Shown here: one piece after another, positions 19,892-29,211 of the stretch | Position numbering within the stretch: position 1 is the first letter of the stretch | Layout: each line of letters begins with the position of its first letter | From: Aquincola agrisoli | GTDB lineage: Bacteria > Pseudomonadota > Gammaproteobacteria > Burkholderiales > Burkholderiaceae_C | Reading direction: 5' to 3' | Assembly (NCBI RefSeq): GCF_036621135.1 | Contig: NZ_JAZIBG010000054.1 | Coordinates: forward strand, 1-64,000 | Length of the DNA: 64,000 nucleotides | Notes under the pieces: generated by a model | Seen by the model: only the letters and a program-made list of their open reading frames with translations | Told to the model about the DNA's origin: nothing | Database searches by the model: none | Made by a program: the position numbers and the translations under genes

Positions 19892-21181
19892 ATGCCACCC
19901 GAAATGTCCTCGCCCCCGCCCGGGGCCTCGCAGGCCGAAGCGCCGCCAAGATCCCCGCTGCCGCCTTCCTGCGACGTGCTGGTCGTCGGCGCCGGCCCGT
20001 CTGGCAGCGCCTGCGCCCAGTGGCTGGCGCGCGCGGGCGTCGACGTGGTGCTGATCGACCAGCACGACTTCCCTCGCGACAAGGTGTGCGGCGACGGCCT
20101 GATTCCCGATTCGCACGCGGCGCTGCAGCGGCTGGGCGTGTACGCCGAGGTCGCCGCGGTGGCGCAGCGGGTGTCTCACGTGGCGTGCATCGGGCCGCGC
20201 GGCGGCCGCGTCGACGTGCCGGGCTCGCTGTCGGTGCTGCCGCGCAGACAGCTCGACGACATCCTGTGCCGCGCCGCGGTGAACGCCGGCGCGCGGCGCT
20301 TCACGCCCGTGCGCTTCGAGGCACCGCTGCGCGACGGCGGCCGCGTCGTCGGCGCGCGGGTGCGACAGGGGGGCGACGCGGTGCACGACATCCGCTCGAC
20401 CTGGCTGGTGCTGGCCACCGGCGCCGTGCCCAAGGCGCTGCTGGCGGCCGGAATGTGCGAGCGCCAGCAGCCCACCGGCGTCGCGCTGCGCGGCTACGTG
20501 AAGAACGACGCGATGGCCGGGCGCATCACCGCGATGGAGATCGTCTGGCACCAGCGCCTGCGTCCGGGCTACGGCTGGATCTTCCCGTGCCGCGACGGCG
20601 TCTTCAACATCGGGGTGGGCCTGGCACACAGCCACCGCAAGCTGCGCGACGGCCGCCGCGTGATGCAGGACGTGAACCTGCGCGAGGTGTTCGCGGCCTT
20701 CTGCGATGCCTATGCGCCGGCGCGCGAGCTGATGGCCGGCGGCACGCTGCAGGGCGAGCTGAAGGGCGCGCCGCTGCGCTGTTCGCTCGAAGGCGCGCGC
20801 TACTCGGAGCCCGGCCTGCTGGTGACCGGCGAGGCCGCCGGCAGTACCTACGCCTTCACCGGCGAGGGCATCGGCAAGGCGATGGAGACCGGCCTGCTGG
20901 CGGCCGAGGCGCTGGTGGCCGGGCGCCGGCAGCAGTCAGGCGATGCGGCGGTGCAGTCTGCCTACGACGCCAGCCTGCGCGCGCTGAAACCGCGCTTCGA
21001 CCTGTACGAGCGCGCCAACCGCGTCAACGAACACCCCTGGCTGGCCGACCTGCTGATCTGGCGCGCACGCCGCAACCCGGCCATCGTGCGCCGCATGAGC
21101 GGCGTGCTCGACGAGACCCGCAACCCCGGCAGCCTGGTCACGCTGCGGGGGCTGACGAAGCTGTTTCTGCCGGTGCGCTGA
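19892..21181 (+). CDS. FAD-dependent oxidoreductase, geranylgeranyl reductase-like
   Basis: A 429-residue flavoprotein of the group that includes geranylgeranyl reductases and related halogenase/hydroxylase-like enzymes. It has an N-terminal dinucleotide fold (CDVLVVGAGPSGSACAQWLARAG), the subgroup motif DFPRDKVCGDGL, a GYGWIFPC segment, and the second FAD motif LLVTGEAAGSTYAFTGEGIGKAME. Substrate unknown. I chose ATG 19892 because a strong ribosome-binding site (GGAGGAGG, 19880-19887) precedes it. ATG 19850 would add 14 residues and would be nearly leaderless behind TAGAAT (19836-19841). Its last 44 bases overlap the convergent zinc-peptidase gene. Confidence 0.82.
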   Translation: MPPEMSSPPPGASQAEAPPRSPLPPSCDVLVVGAGPSGSACAQWLARAGVDVVLIDQHDFPRDKVCGDGLIPDSHAALQRLGVYAEVAAVAQRVSHVACIGPRGGRVDVPGSLSVLPRRQLDDILCRAAVNAGARRFTPVRFEAPLRDGGRVVGARVRQGGDAVHDIRSTWLVLATGAVPKALLAAGMCERQQPTGVALRGYVKNDAMAGRITAMEIVWHQRLRPGYGWIFPCRDGVFNIGVGLAHSHRKLRDGRRVMQDVNLREVFAAFCDAYAPARELMAGGTLQGELKGAPLRCSLEGARYSEPGLLVTGEAAGSTYAFTGEGIGKAMETGLLAAEALVAGRRQQSGDAAVQSAYDASLRALKPRFDLYERANRVNEHPWLADLLIWRARRNPAIVRRMSGVLDETRNPGSLVTLRGLTKLFLPVR

Positions 21182-22397
21182 CCGCCGCCTCGACCGGGTC
21201 CACCGTCACCGGCGTCGGCTCCGGCGTGGCGTTGGTGGCCTCGCGCGTGGCGGACACCAGCCGATGCACGAAGTGAAGCTTGGCCACGGCCGGCCGCGAC
21301 AGCACGAACGGGTAGTGGTCCTGCTGCCCCATCGCGCGCGACAGCTCGTTCATCGCCGCGCTCAGTTCCACCCAGGTGTTGACGAACTGCAGGAAGCGGT
21401 CGGCGCCCGGCGCGTCGGGCGCGTCCAGGTCGGCCATCGTGAAGGGCTCGATCTCGAGCTCGATGTTGTCGCCGCCGATGCCCATGCCACGCGCGGTGAG
21501 CATGGTGTCGACCATGTGTAGGTAGTGCGCCCAGGTCTCCGCCCAGTCCTCCCAGGGATGGGTGCTGGCATAGGCACTCACACAGCGCTGCGGCCACAAC
21601 GGATCGGGTCCGTTTTCGTAGTGGCGCCGCAGCGCGGCGTCGTAGTCCTCCCGCTCGTCGCCGAAGCGCAGGCGGAAGGGCTCCAGCCACTCGGTGTCGC
21701 GCACCAGGCGGTCCCAGTAGTAATGGCCGATCTCGTGGCGGAAGTGGCCGAGCATGGTGCGGTAGGGCTCGTGCATCGAGGCGCGCACCTGCTCGCGCCG
21801 CGCGTCGTCGGCCTCCTCCGCGTTGAGCGTGATGAGTCCCTCGTCGTGGCCCGTCATCACCGGCGGTGCGCCCGCCGACGAACGCAGCAAGTCGAACATC
21901 ACGCCGCGTTCGGGGTCCTCGCTGACGCGCGACTTGACCGGCAGGCCGAGCCGCAGCAATTGCGCGACCAGCCGCCGCTTGGCCACCTCGCTGCGGCGCC
22001 ACAGCGCCGCGTTATCGGGCTGCGACAGGTCGGGAATCGTCCGGTTCAGGCGGCAGGCGATGCACAGCGTCGCCGGCTCGTCGGCCGCCAGCAGCCAGTT
22101 GCAGCCGGCGACGGTGTCGAAGTTGGTGCAGCGCCTGTAGCGCAGCGCCGCGTCGCCGAAGCCCTCGGCGGCTTGCCACACGGGGGCGCCGTCGCCACCC
22201 TCGGCCGCCACGATCGGCAGCACCAGCGCCCTCTGGGGGTCGTAGCCCAGCGCGGTGCCGCAAGCCACACACTGGCTGTTGCGGAAGAAGACGGCGCGTC
22301 CGCACTGGCAGCGGTAGCTGGCACGGATCGGCGTTTCGGGCGTGCCGGCGGGGGCGGATCGCCAGCCGGCGGAGAGGTCGTCGAAGAAGGGGGCCAT
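21138..22397 (-). CDS. Putative zinc-binding metallopeptidase with N-terminal zinc ribbons
   Basis: A 419-residue protein of a family annotated as putative zinc-binding peptidases. Near the N-terminus CQCGRAVFFRNSQCVACG forms a zinc ribbon, and a second Cys set (CTNFDTVAGC ... CIAC) follows. The catalytic motif is HEIGHYYW (about residue 217), with a likely third ligand or base in EDWAETWAHYL. There is no signal peptide, so it is probably cytoplasmic. The Pro/Ala-rich C-terminal tail overlaps the convergent oxidoreductase gene by 44 bases, suggesting the tail is under little constraint. Substrate unknown. Confidence 0.82.
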   Translation of the reverse strand: MAPFFDDLSAGWRSAPAGTPETPIRASYRCQCGRAVFFRNSQCVACGTALGYDPQRALVLPIVAAEGGDGAPVWQAAEGFGDAALRYRRCTNFDTVAGCNWLLAADEPATLCIACRLNRTIPDLSQPDNAALWRRSEVAKRRLVAQLLRLGLPVKSRVSEDPERGVMFDLLRSSAGAPPVMTGHDEGLITLNAEEADDARREQVRASMHEPYRTMLGHFRHEIGHYYWDRLVRDTEWLEPFRLRFGDEREDYDAALRRHYENGPDPLWPQRCVSAYASTHPWEDWAETWAHYLHMVDTMLTARGMGIGGDNIELEIEPFTMADLDAPDAPGADRFLQFVNTWVELSAAMNELSRAMGQQDHYPFVLSRPAVAKLHFVHRLVSATREATNATPEPTPVTVDPVEAAVSAPAETASSAPAA

Positions 22398-22511
22398 CGC
22401 GGTCTCGGTGGGCAGGCGCCGGAGGTGGCGCCGCCTGCATCATGGTCCTGCGCGGGCCGGTCCGCCAGCGGTGTCGGCCGCTGCGCGCCGTCAGGCTATG
22501 CTTACAACGCC

Positions 22512-23276
22512 ATGTGCCAACTGCTGGGCATGAACGCCCATACCCCGACCGACGTGATGTTCAGCTTCACCGGTCTCGCCACGCGTGCCGACGAGCACAA
22601 GGACGGCTTCGGCATCGCTTTCTTCGAGGACCGCGGCGTCCGGCTCTTCGTCGACCACCACAGCGCACGCCAATCGCCGGTGGCCGAGCTGGTGAAGGGC
22701 TACCCGATCAAGAGCCGCAACGTCATCGCCCACATCCGCAAGGCGACCCAGGGCCATGTGGCGCTGGAGAACACGCACCCGTTCATGCGCGAACTGTGGG
22801 GCCGGTATTGGGTCTTCGCCCACAACGGCGACCTGAAGGGCTTCGATCCCGTCCTGCATGCGGCCTTCCGGCCCGTCGGCGGCACCGACAGCGAACGTGC
22901 CTTCTGCTGGCTGATGCAGGAGCTGGCCAAGGCGCACGCCAGCGTCCCGACCGTCGAGGAGCTGACCCGCACGCTGCGCGAGCTGCTGCCCGTGCTGGCG
23001 CGGCACGGCACCTTCAACGGCCTGCTCAGCAACGGCCAGGCCCTCTGGGCCCATTGCAGCACGCACCTCCACTGGCTGCAGCGCCGGCCCCCATTCGGCG
23101 CCGCCCGGCTCGCCGACGAGGACCTCAGCGTCGACTTCGCCGCGCTCACCGGACCGGAGGACCGCGTCGCGCTGGTCGCGACGCAGCCGCTCACGCACGG
23201 CGAGCCCTGGACCGCGTTCGCCCCGGGCGAGCTGCGCGTGTTCGTCGACGGCGACCCCTGGCCCGTGGGCCGGTAG
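22512..23276 (+). CDS. Class II glutamine amidotransferase (YafJ-like)
   Basis: A 254-residue N-terminal-nucleophile amidotransferase domain protein. After Met removal Cys2 (MCQLLGMN) is the catalytic nucleophile; other conserved parts are HKDGFGIAFFED, NVIAHIRKAT, FAHNGDLKG and GGTDSERAFCWLM. No synthase domain is attached, as in E. coli YafJ, and the physiological acceptor is unknown. It is divergent from the zinc-peptidase gene over 114 bases. TATGCT (22497-22502) just upstream suggests a transcript with almost no leader. The long open frame upstream of the ATG is antisense shadow. Confidence 0.87.
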   Translation: MCQLLGMNAHTPTDVMFSFTGLATRADEHKDGFGIAFFEDRGVRLFVDHHSARQSPVAELVKGYPIKSRNVIAHIRKATQGHVALENTHPFMRELWGRYWVFAHNGDLKGFDPVLHAAFRPVGGTDSERAFCWLMQELAKAHASVPTVEELTRTLRELLPVLARHGTFNGLLSNGQALWAHCSTHLHWLQRRPPFGAARLADEDLSVDFAALTGPEDRVALVATQPLTHGEPWTAFAPGELRVFVDGDPWPVGR

Positions 23277-23285
23277 GCGTCCGAC

Positions 23286-25007
23286 ATGCTCGACGACGCC
23301 GCTGCCCCGCCGCCGCTGCCGACCCCGCGCTTCGACACCTTCTACCGCCACGAGGCGCTGACCGCGCTGCTGCGGGCCTATGCGGCGGCGCGTCCGGGGC
23401 TGATGCGGCTGAGCTCGATCGGGCGCAGCTTCGAGGGCCGCGACATCTGGCTGGCCACCCTCACCAACCGCGCGACCGGCGCCGACACCGACAAGCCCGC
23501 CTTCTGGCTCGACGGCAACATCCACGCCGGCGAGCTGACCGCCAGCACCGCGTGCCTGTACTACCTCCACCACCTGCTCGAGCGCTACGGCGCCGATCGG
23601 GCGGTGACGCAGCTGCTCGACACCCGCAGCGTCTACCTGTGCGCACGGCTCAACCCCGACGGGGCCGAGCTGGCGCTGGCCGACCGCCCCCGGCACATCC
23701 GCTCGTCGGTGCGGCGCTACCCGTACGACGAGGTGCCGGTCGACGGCCTGACGGTGGAGGACATCGACGGCGACGGCCGCATCCTCAGCATGCGGATGCC
23801 GGACCCGCACGGCCCCTGGAAGCAGCATCCTGCAGAGCCGCGGCTGCTGGTGGCGCGGGAGCCGGGCGAGTTCGGCGGCGCGTACTACCGGCTGCTGCCC
23901 GAAGGCACGCTGAAGAACTACGACGGGCTCCTCGCCAGCGTCAACCGCGACCCGGAAGGGCTGGACCTGAACCGCAACTTCCCGGGCCAGTGGCGGCAGG
24001 AGTTCGAGCAGAGCGGTGCCGGTCCGTACCCCACCAGCGAGCCCGAGGTGCGCGCGATGGTCGACTTCGTCGTCGCGCACCCGAACATCGGTGCCGCCGT
24101 CAGCTACCACACGCACAGCGGTGTCATCCTGCGCCCGCTGAGCACGGCCAGCGACGAGGAGATGATCCCCGAGGACCTGTGGCTGTACCGGCGCTTCTCG
24201 GCGATCGGCGAACAGCTGACCGGCTACCCCGCGGTGAGCATCCACCACGAGTTCAAATACCACCCGAAGCAGCACGTCAGCGGCACGCAGGACTGGCTGT
24301 ACGAGCACCTCGGCGCGCTCTTTTGGACGGTCGAGCTGTGGGCGCCCAACCGCGAGGCCGGTATCACCGGCTACCCGTGGATCGACTGGTACCGGGAGCA
24401 TCCGGTCGAGGACGACCTGAAGCTGCTGAAGTGGAGCGACGAACAGTGCGGCGGGCAGGCGCATGTCGACTGGCGGCCGTTCCTGCATCCGCAACTGGGG
24501 CCGGTCGAGATCGGCGGCTGGGACCGGCTGAACTTCTGGCGCAACCCGCCGCCGCACCTGCGCGAGCGCGAGGTGGCCCGCTTCCCCGCCTGGATGACGC
24601 AGATCGCGCTGAGCCTGCCGAAACTCGAGCTGCTGCGCACCGAGGTGCAGGCACTCGGCCCCGACACCTGGCGGGTGCGCTTCGCCGTGGCCAACACCGG
24701 CTGGTTGTCCAGCTACGTCAGCCAGCGTGCGCTGCAGCGCAAGACCGTGCGCGGCGTCATGTTCGAGATCCACCTGCCCGACGACCCGGCGGTGGCGCTG
24801 GTCGGCGGCAAGGCGCGTTTCGAGGGCCCGCAGCTGGAAGGCCATGCGCCCAAGGTCTCGCAGCAGGCCTTTTTGCCGCATCGCGAGCTGACGGCCGACC
24901 GTACAGTGGCCGAGTGGGTGGTGCGCGGCCCGGCGGGCACCCGCCTGGCGCTCACTGCGCGCGCCGAGCGGGCCGGCGGGGTGCGCACGGAAGTTACGCT
25001 GGATTGA
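23286..25007 (+). CDS. M14-family zinc carboxypeptidase
   Basis: A 573-residue metallocarboxypeptidase-like protein. The M14 domain (about residues 15-390) shows the zinc motif HAGE in WLDGNIHAGELTAS, an arginine/asparagine substrate site in GLDLNRNFP, the third zinc ligand in VSYHTHSG, and the catalytic glutamate region near FWTVELWAP. A C-terminal region of about 170 residues, probably a beta domain, follows. No signal peptide is visible, so it is likely cytoplasmic. It begins 9 bases after the amidotransferase gene and probably shares its transcript. Substrate unknown. Confidence 0.87.
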   Translation: MLDDAAAPPPLPTPRFDTFYRHEALTALLRAYAAARPGLMRLSSIGRSFEGRDIWLATLTNRATGADTDKPAFWLDGNIHAGELTASTACLYYLHHLLERYGADRAVTQLLDTRSVYLCARLNPDGAELALADRPRHIRSSVRRYPYDEVPVDGLTVEDIDGDGRILSMRMPDPHGPWKQHPAEPRLLVAREPGEFGGAYYRLLPEGTLKNYDGLLASVNRDPEGLDLNRNFPGQWRQEFEQSGAGPYPTSEPEVRAMVDFVVAHPNIGAAVSYHTHSGVILRPLSTASDEEMIPEDLWLYRRFSAIGEQLTGYPAVSIHHEFKYHPKQHVSGTQDWLYEHLGALFWTVELWAPNREAGITGYPWIDWYREHPVEDDLKLLKWSDEQCGGQAHVDWRPFLHPQLGPVEIGGWDRLNFWRNPPPHLREREVARFPAWMTQIALSLPKLELLRTEVQALGPDTWRVRFAVANTGWLSSYVSQRALQRKTVRGVMFEIHLPDDPAVALVGGKARFEGPQLEGHAPKVSQQAFLPHRELTADRTVAEWVVRGPAGTRLALTARAERAGGVRTEVTLD

Positions 25008-25048
25008 CCCGGCAGTGCGGCCGCGGGGCCGCTCGATGGAGCAGGACG

Positions 25049-27625
25049 ATGACCGATCAAGACCTGGCGAGCCTGCGGACCGGCGGGGCGGCTTTGTTGC
25101 GCGCGCTCGACCGCGCGGTGGCGATCGCCGAGTTCGCCCCGGACGGCCGCCTGCTGCATGCCAACACCAACTACCTCGCGATCCTCGGGTACGAGGACCT
25201 GGCGGCGGTCCGCGGCCGTCCGCACAGCCTGTTCTGCCCGCCGGAGTACGCCGCCTCGGCCGACTACCAGGCCTTGTGGGCGCGGCTGCTGAAGGGCGAG
25301 GCGTTCTCGGGCTGCGCGGAGCGCCGCCGGGCCGACGGCAGACCGACCTGGCTGGAAGCCACCTACGCACCGGTGTGCGACGGCGACGGCCGCGTCGCGC
25401 GCATCGTGAAGATCGCCACCGACGTCAGCGCCCGGATCTGCGAGGAGGCACGTGCGCACGAGCACACCCGGCGGCTGTCGCTGGTGGCCGATGCGACCGA
25501 CAACGCGGTGATCATCGGCGACGGGCAGTGGCGCATCCTCTACGTCAATGCCGGCTTCACGCGGATGTTCGGCTGGACGCTGGAAGAAGCGGCCGGCCGC
25601 GCGCCGATCGCGCTGCTCGCACCGCAGATGTCGGCCGCGTTCACCGAGGCGTTCCGTGCCGCGCTGCAGGCCGGCCAGCCGGTGCGGCGCGAGGAGATCG
25701 TTCAGGGGCGGGACGGCCAGCGCTACTGGGCGAGCGTGCTGACCAATCCGGTGATGGCCGCCGACGGCACCCTGCTCAACACCGTTTCCGTGCTGACCGA
25801 CATCACCCGCGCCAAGATGCACGAGGTGCTGCAGCACCGCGTGCTGGAGGCGATGGCACGCGAGCAGCCGCTGGCCGACGTGCTTGACCTGGTGTGCCGC
25901 GAGGTCGAGCGCATCGCGCCCGAGATCTGCGCCTCAATCCTGGAGGTCGACGACGAGGGCCGGCTGCATCCGCTGGCGGCACCCAGCCTGCCGCCCGAGT
26001 ACTCGAAGGCGCTGGACGGCGTGGCGATCGGCCCGGCGGTCGGCTCCTGCGGCACGGCGGCCTGGCGCGGCGAAGCCGTGGTGGTCACCGACATCGCGAG
26101 CGATCCGCTGTGGGCGCCCTACAAGGACCTCATCCTGCCGCTGGGCTACCGGGCCTGCTGGTCGACGCCGATCCACGGCGCCGACCGGCGCGTGTCGGGC
26201 ACCTTCGCGTTCTACTACCGGGCGCCCGCCGAACCCGATCCCTTCCACCGGCAGCTGGTGGAGGCCTGCGTCCACCTGTGCGCGCTGGCGCTCGACCGCG
26301 AGCGCTCGCGCCTGCGCATCCGCAAACTGGCTTTCTACGACGCGCTCACCGGCCTGCCCAACCGCAGCCTGCTGCATGCCAAGGCCGACCAGGCCATCGC
26401 CGGCGCGATGCGCAACGGCACGCCGCTGGCCGTGCTGTTCATCGACCTGGACCGCTTCAAGCAGGTCAACGATTCGCTGGGCCACCCGGCCGGCGACGAG
26501 CTGCTGCGCCATGTGGCCCGCTGCCTGCAGGCCGAGGTGCGCGGCTCCGACATCGCCGGCCGGCTGTCGGGCGACGAGTTCGTGGTGGTGCTGCCGCAGT
26601 GCGATGCGACGCAGGCCACCGACGCGGTCGAGCGTCTGCAGGCGGGCCTGGCCACGGCGTGCGAGGTGGGCGGGGTGACGCTCAGGCCGTCGGCCAGCGT
26701 CGGCATCGCGATGTTCCCCGCCGACGGCCGCGACATGGAGACGCTGCTGCACCGCGCCGACATGGCGATGTACCAGGCGAAGAACGGGGGCCGCGGGCGC
26801 TTCAGCTTCTTCAGCAGCGAGATGAACGTGCTGGCGCAGGAGCGCCTGGCGTTGGAGACCGCGCTGCGGGACGCCTTGCGCGACGGCGGCCTGGCGCTGC
26901 ACTACCAGCCGCAGATCGACCTGAAGACCGGCCGCATCTACGGCGTGGAGGCGCTGGCGCGCTGGCACCATGCGCGGCTCGGCCCGGTGCCGCCGGCGCG
27001 TTTCATCCCGCTGGCGGAGGAGTGCGGGCTGATCGGCGACCTCGGCCGCTGGGCCCTGGGCGAGGCCTGCCGGCAGCTGGCCGAGTGGCGCGCCGGCGGG
27101 CTGGCCGTGCCGGCGGTGTCGGTCAACCTGTCGCCGACCAGCTTCCACAACCTCGACCTGCCGCGGATGATCGCCGACACCTTGCGCACCCATTCGCTGG
27201 CGCCCCACGACCTGACGCTGGAGCTGACCGAAAGCGTGCTGCTGGACACCCACCCCAGCACGATGAAGACGATCGGCGAGGTGCACGCGCAGGGCGTTCG
27301 GCTGGCGATGGACGACTTCGGCACGGGCTACTCGAGCCTGAGCTACCTGCGCCGCCTGCCGGTGAGCGAGCTCAAGCTCGACCAGAGCTTCGTGCACGAC
27401 CTGGAGCATGACGAGACCGCCCGCGCGCTGAGCCAGGCGGTGATCCGCATCGGCGAGAGCCTGCACCTGACGGTGGTGGCCGAAGGCGTGGAAACGACCC
27501 ACCAGCACCACCTGCTGACCAGCCAGGGCTGCCAGGTGGCGCAGGGCTACCTCTTCGCGCGCCCGCTGCCGCCGGCCGAGCTGAAGGCGTGGCTGGACAG
27601 CGAGACGCGCCTGATGCCGCGGTGA
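25049..27625 (+). CDS. PAS-PAS-GAF-GGDEF-EAL cyclic-di-GMP signalling protein
   Basis: An 858-residue soluble sensor/effector. Domain order: PAS (about 10-125), PAS (about 140-255), GAF (about 275-415), GGDEF (about 425-585) and EAL (about 600-850). The GGDEF active site reads RLSGDEFVVV (SGDEF), so diguanylate cyclase activity is uncertain. The EAL domain looks catalytically intact: VEALARW, VNLSP, LELTES, DDFGTGYSS, LKLDQSF and AEGVET are all present, so net phosphodiesterase activity is the better guess. There are no transmembrane segments, hence a cytoplasmic signal; the PAS ligand is not evident. It is the fourth gene of a same-strand run starting at 22512 if the spacing of 41 bases allows readthrough. 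Confidence 0.92.
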   Translation: MTDQDLASLRTGGAALLRALDRAVAIAEFAPDGRLLHANTNYLAILGYEDLAAVRGRPHSLFCPPEYAASADYQALWARLLKGEAFSGCAERRRADGRPTWLEATYAPVCDGDGRVARIVKIATDVSARICEEARAHEHTRRLSLVADATDNAVIIGDGQWRILYVNAGFTRMFGWTLEEAAGRAPIALLAPQMSAAFTEAFRAALQAGQPVRREEIVQGRDGQRYWASVLTNPVMAADGTLLNTVSVLTDITRAKMHEVLQHRVLEAMAREQPLADVLDLVCREVERIAPEICASILEVDDEGRLHPLAAPSLPPEYSKALDGVAIGPAVGSCGTAAWRGEAVVVTDIASDPLWAPYKDLILPLGYRACWSTPIHGADRRVSGTFAFYYRAPAEPDPFHRQLVEACVHLCALALDRERSRLRIRKLAFYDALTGLPNRSLLHAKADQAIAGAMRNGTPLAVLFIDLDRFKQVNDSLGHPAGDELLRHVARCLQAEVRGSDIAGRLSGDEFVVVLPQCDATQATDAVERLQAGLATACEVGGVTLRPSASVGIAMFPADGRDMETLLHRADMAMYQAKNGGRGRFSFFSSEMNVLAQERLALETALRDALRDGGLALHYQPQIDLKTGRIYGVEALARWHHARLGPVPPARFIPLAEECGLIGDLGRWALGEACRQLAEWRAGGLAVPAVSVNLSPTSFHNLDLPRMIADTLRTHSLAPHDLTLELTESVLLDTHPSTMKTIGEVHAQGVRLAMDDFGTGYSSLSYLRRLPVSELKLDQSFVHDLEHDETARALSQAVIRIGESLHLTVVAEGVETTHQHHLLTSQGCQVAQGYLFARPLPPAELKAWLDSETRLMPR

Positions 27626-27695
27626 GATGTCGAATTGTCGGGGCGGCGTTCGTCGTGTAGGTTGAGGGCCGTCCTCGAGCTACCGGGATCCGATC

Positions 27696-28142
27696 ATGAC
27701 CACGAACACCGTCCGGCTTCATCGTGTGCTGCGCGCACCGCCGGAGCGCATCTACCGCGCCTTCACCACCGCCGACGCCTTCGCCAAGTGGCTGCCGCCG
27801 TTCGGCTTCACCGCCGCCGTGCACCAGATCGATGCACAGGTGGGCGGCCGCTACCGCATGTCGTTCACCAACTTCACCAGCGGCCACAGCCATGCGTTCG
27901 GCGGCGAGTACCTGGAGCTGGCGCCCCACGAGCGCATTCGCTACACGGCCGTGTTCGACGACCCGAACCTGCCGGGCACGATGCAGACCACGGTCGTGCT
28001 GCGCGCCGTGTCGTGTGGTACCGACGTGAGCATCGAGCAGACCGGCATTCCTTCGGTCATCCCGGAGGAGGGTTGCTATCTGGGCTGGCAGGAATCGCTG
28101 GCGCAGCTGGCGAGGCTGGTCGAGCCCGAGATCCCCGGATAG
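27696..28142 (+). CDS. SRPBCC (AHSA1-like) family protein
   Basis: A 148-residue single-domain protein of the START-like SRPBCC superfamily: VLRAPPERIYRAFTTADAFAKWLPP at the start, GGRYRMSFTNF in the middle and a C-terminal helix starting at YLGWQESLAQLARLVEP. These hydrophobic-pocket proteins bind unknown ligands; no enzymatic residue can be named. It lies alone between the c-di-GMP gene and the convergent cysA. Confidence 0.85.
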   Translation: MTTNTVRLHRVLRAPPERIYRAFTTADAFAKWLPPFGFTAAVHQIDAQVGGRYRMSFTNFTSGHSHAFGGEYLELAPHERIRYTAVFDDPNLPGTMQTTVVLRAVSCGTDVSIEQTGIPSVIPEEGCYLGWQESLAQLARLVEPEIPG

Positions 28143-28155
28143 CGCGGCGCGGGTG

Positions 28156-29211
28156 TCAGATGGCCGCGGCGGGGTCGATCGGCGCGTTGTGGTCGTCGAA
28201 GCGCGTCACGCGGCGCGGGCGCAGGTGCACCGCGCTGCCGGGCTTCAGGTGCAGGCGGTCGCGCAGCACGCTCCAGGCCTCGCGCGGCAGCTCCACGTCG
28301 ACGTAGCTGCCGTCGTCGTTGCGCTTGAACTCCACCCGCGTTTGCGGCCCGACCGTCAGCGCCTGCGACAGCGTCACCGCCCAGGTGTGCTCGTCGCCGT
28401 GCTCGACGATGTCGAGTTCGTGCGGGCGCACGTAGCTCACCTCGCCCTGCGCGCCGCCGGGGCCGTGGCCCAGCCGGCCGTGGAACAGGTTCACGTCGCC
28501 CAGGAACTGCAGCACGAAGGGCGTGGCCGGGTGGTCGTAGACCTCGTCCGGCGTGCCTTCCTGCTCGATGCGGCCCTGGTTCATCACCACCACGCGGTCG
28601 GCCACTTCCATGGCTTCGTCCTGGTCGTGGGTGACGAAGACGCTGGTCACGTGCATCTCGTCGTGCAGGCGGCGCAGCCAGCGGCGCAGTTCCTTGCGCA
28701 CCTTGGCGTCGAGCGCGCCGAAGGGCTCGTCGAGCAGCAGCACCTGCGGCTCCACCGCCAATGCGCGGGCCAGTGCGATCCGCTGGCGCTGGCCGCCGGA
28801 GAGCTGGTGCGGGTAGCGGTCGGCGATCCAGTCGAGCTGCACGAGCTTCAGCAGCGCGTTCACCTTGGAGCGGATCTCGGCCTCGCTCGGCCGCGTGGCC
28901 TTGGGCCGCACACGCAGCCCGAAGGCCACGTTCTCGAAGATCGACATGTGCGCGAACAGCGCGTAGTGCTGGAACACGAAGCCGACGTTGCGGTCGCGCA
29001 CGTCGTCGAACGTGGCGTCCTTGCCGTGGAAGAGCACGGTGCCGGCATCGGGCCGCTCCAGCCCCGCGATGATGCGCAGCAGCGAGGTCTTGCCCGAGCC
29101 CGAGGGCCCCAGCAGCGCGACGAGTTCGCCGGACGGGATGTCGAGGTTCAGGTTGTCGCAGACGACCGTCTTGCCGAACGACTTGTTGAGGTTGCGTATC
29201 TCGATGCTCAT
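28156..29211 (-). CDS. cysA: Sulfate/thiosulfate import ATP-binding protein CysA
   Basis: The ATPase of the sulfate/thiosulfate importer. The 351-residue protein has Walker A GPSGSGKTS, Q-loop VFQHYALF, signature LSGGQRQRIALARAL, Walker B VLLLDEPFGALD and H-loop VTHDQDEAM, then a C-terminal regulatory beta domain (YVRPHELDI). Its ATG overlaps the cysW stop (ATGA), the last step of the sbp-cysU-cysW-cysA operon. Confidence 0.96.
   Translation of the reverse strand: MSIEIRNLNKSFGKTVVCDNLNLDIPSGELVALLGPSGSGKTSLLRIIAGLERPDAGTVLFHGKDATFDDVRDRNVGFVFQHYALFAHMSIFENVAFGLRVRPKATRPSEAEIRSKVNALLKLVQLDWIADRYPHQLSGGQRQRIALARALAVEPQVLLLDEPFGALDAKVRKELRRWLRRLHDEMHVTSVFVTHDQDEAMEVADRVVVMNQGRIEQEGTPDEVYDHPATPFVLQFLGDVNLFHGRLGHGPGGAQGEVSYVRPHELDIVEHGDEHTWAVTLSQALTVGPQTRVEFKRNDDGSYVDVELPREAWSVLRDRLHLKPGSAVHLRPRRVTRFDDHNAPIDPAAAI

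Noticed and set aside
22442..25048. Upstream part of the long plus-strand frame that ends in the c-di-GMP protein
   Set aside because: It overlaps the amidotransferase and M14 genes in another frame and is Arg/Pro-rich without any domain; the real start is ATG 25049.
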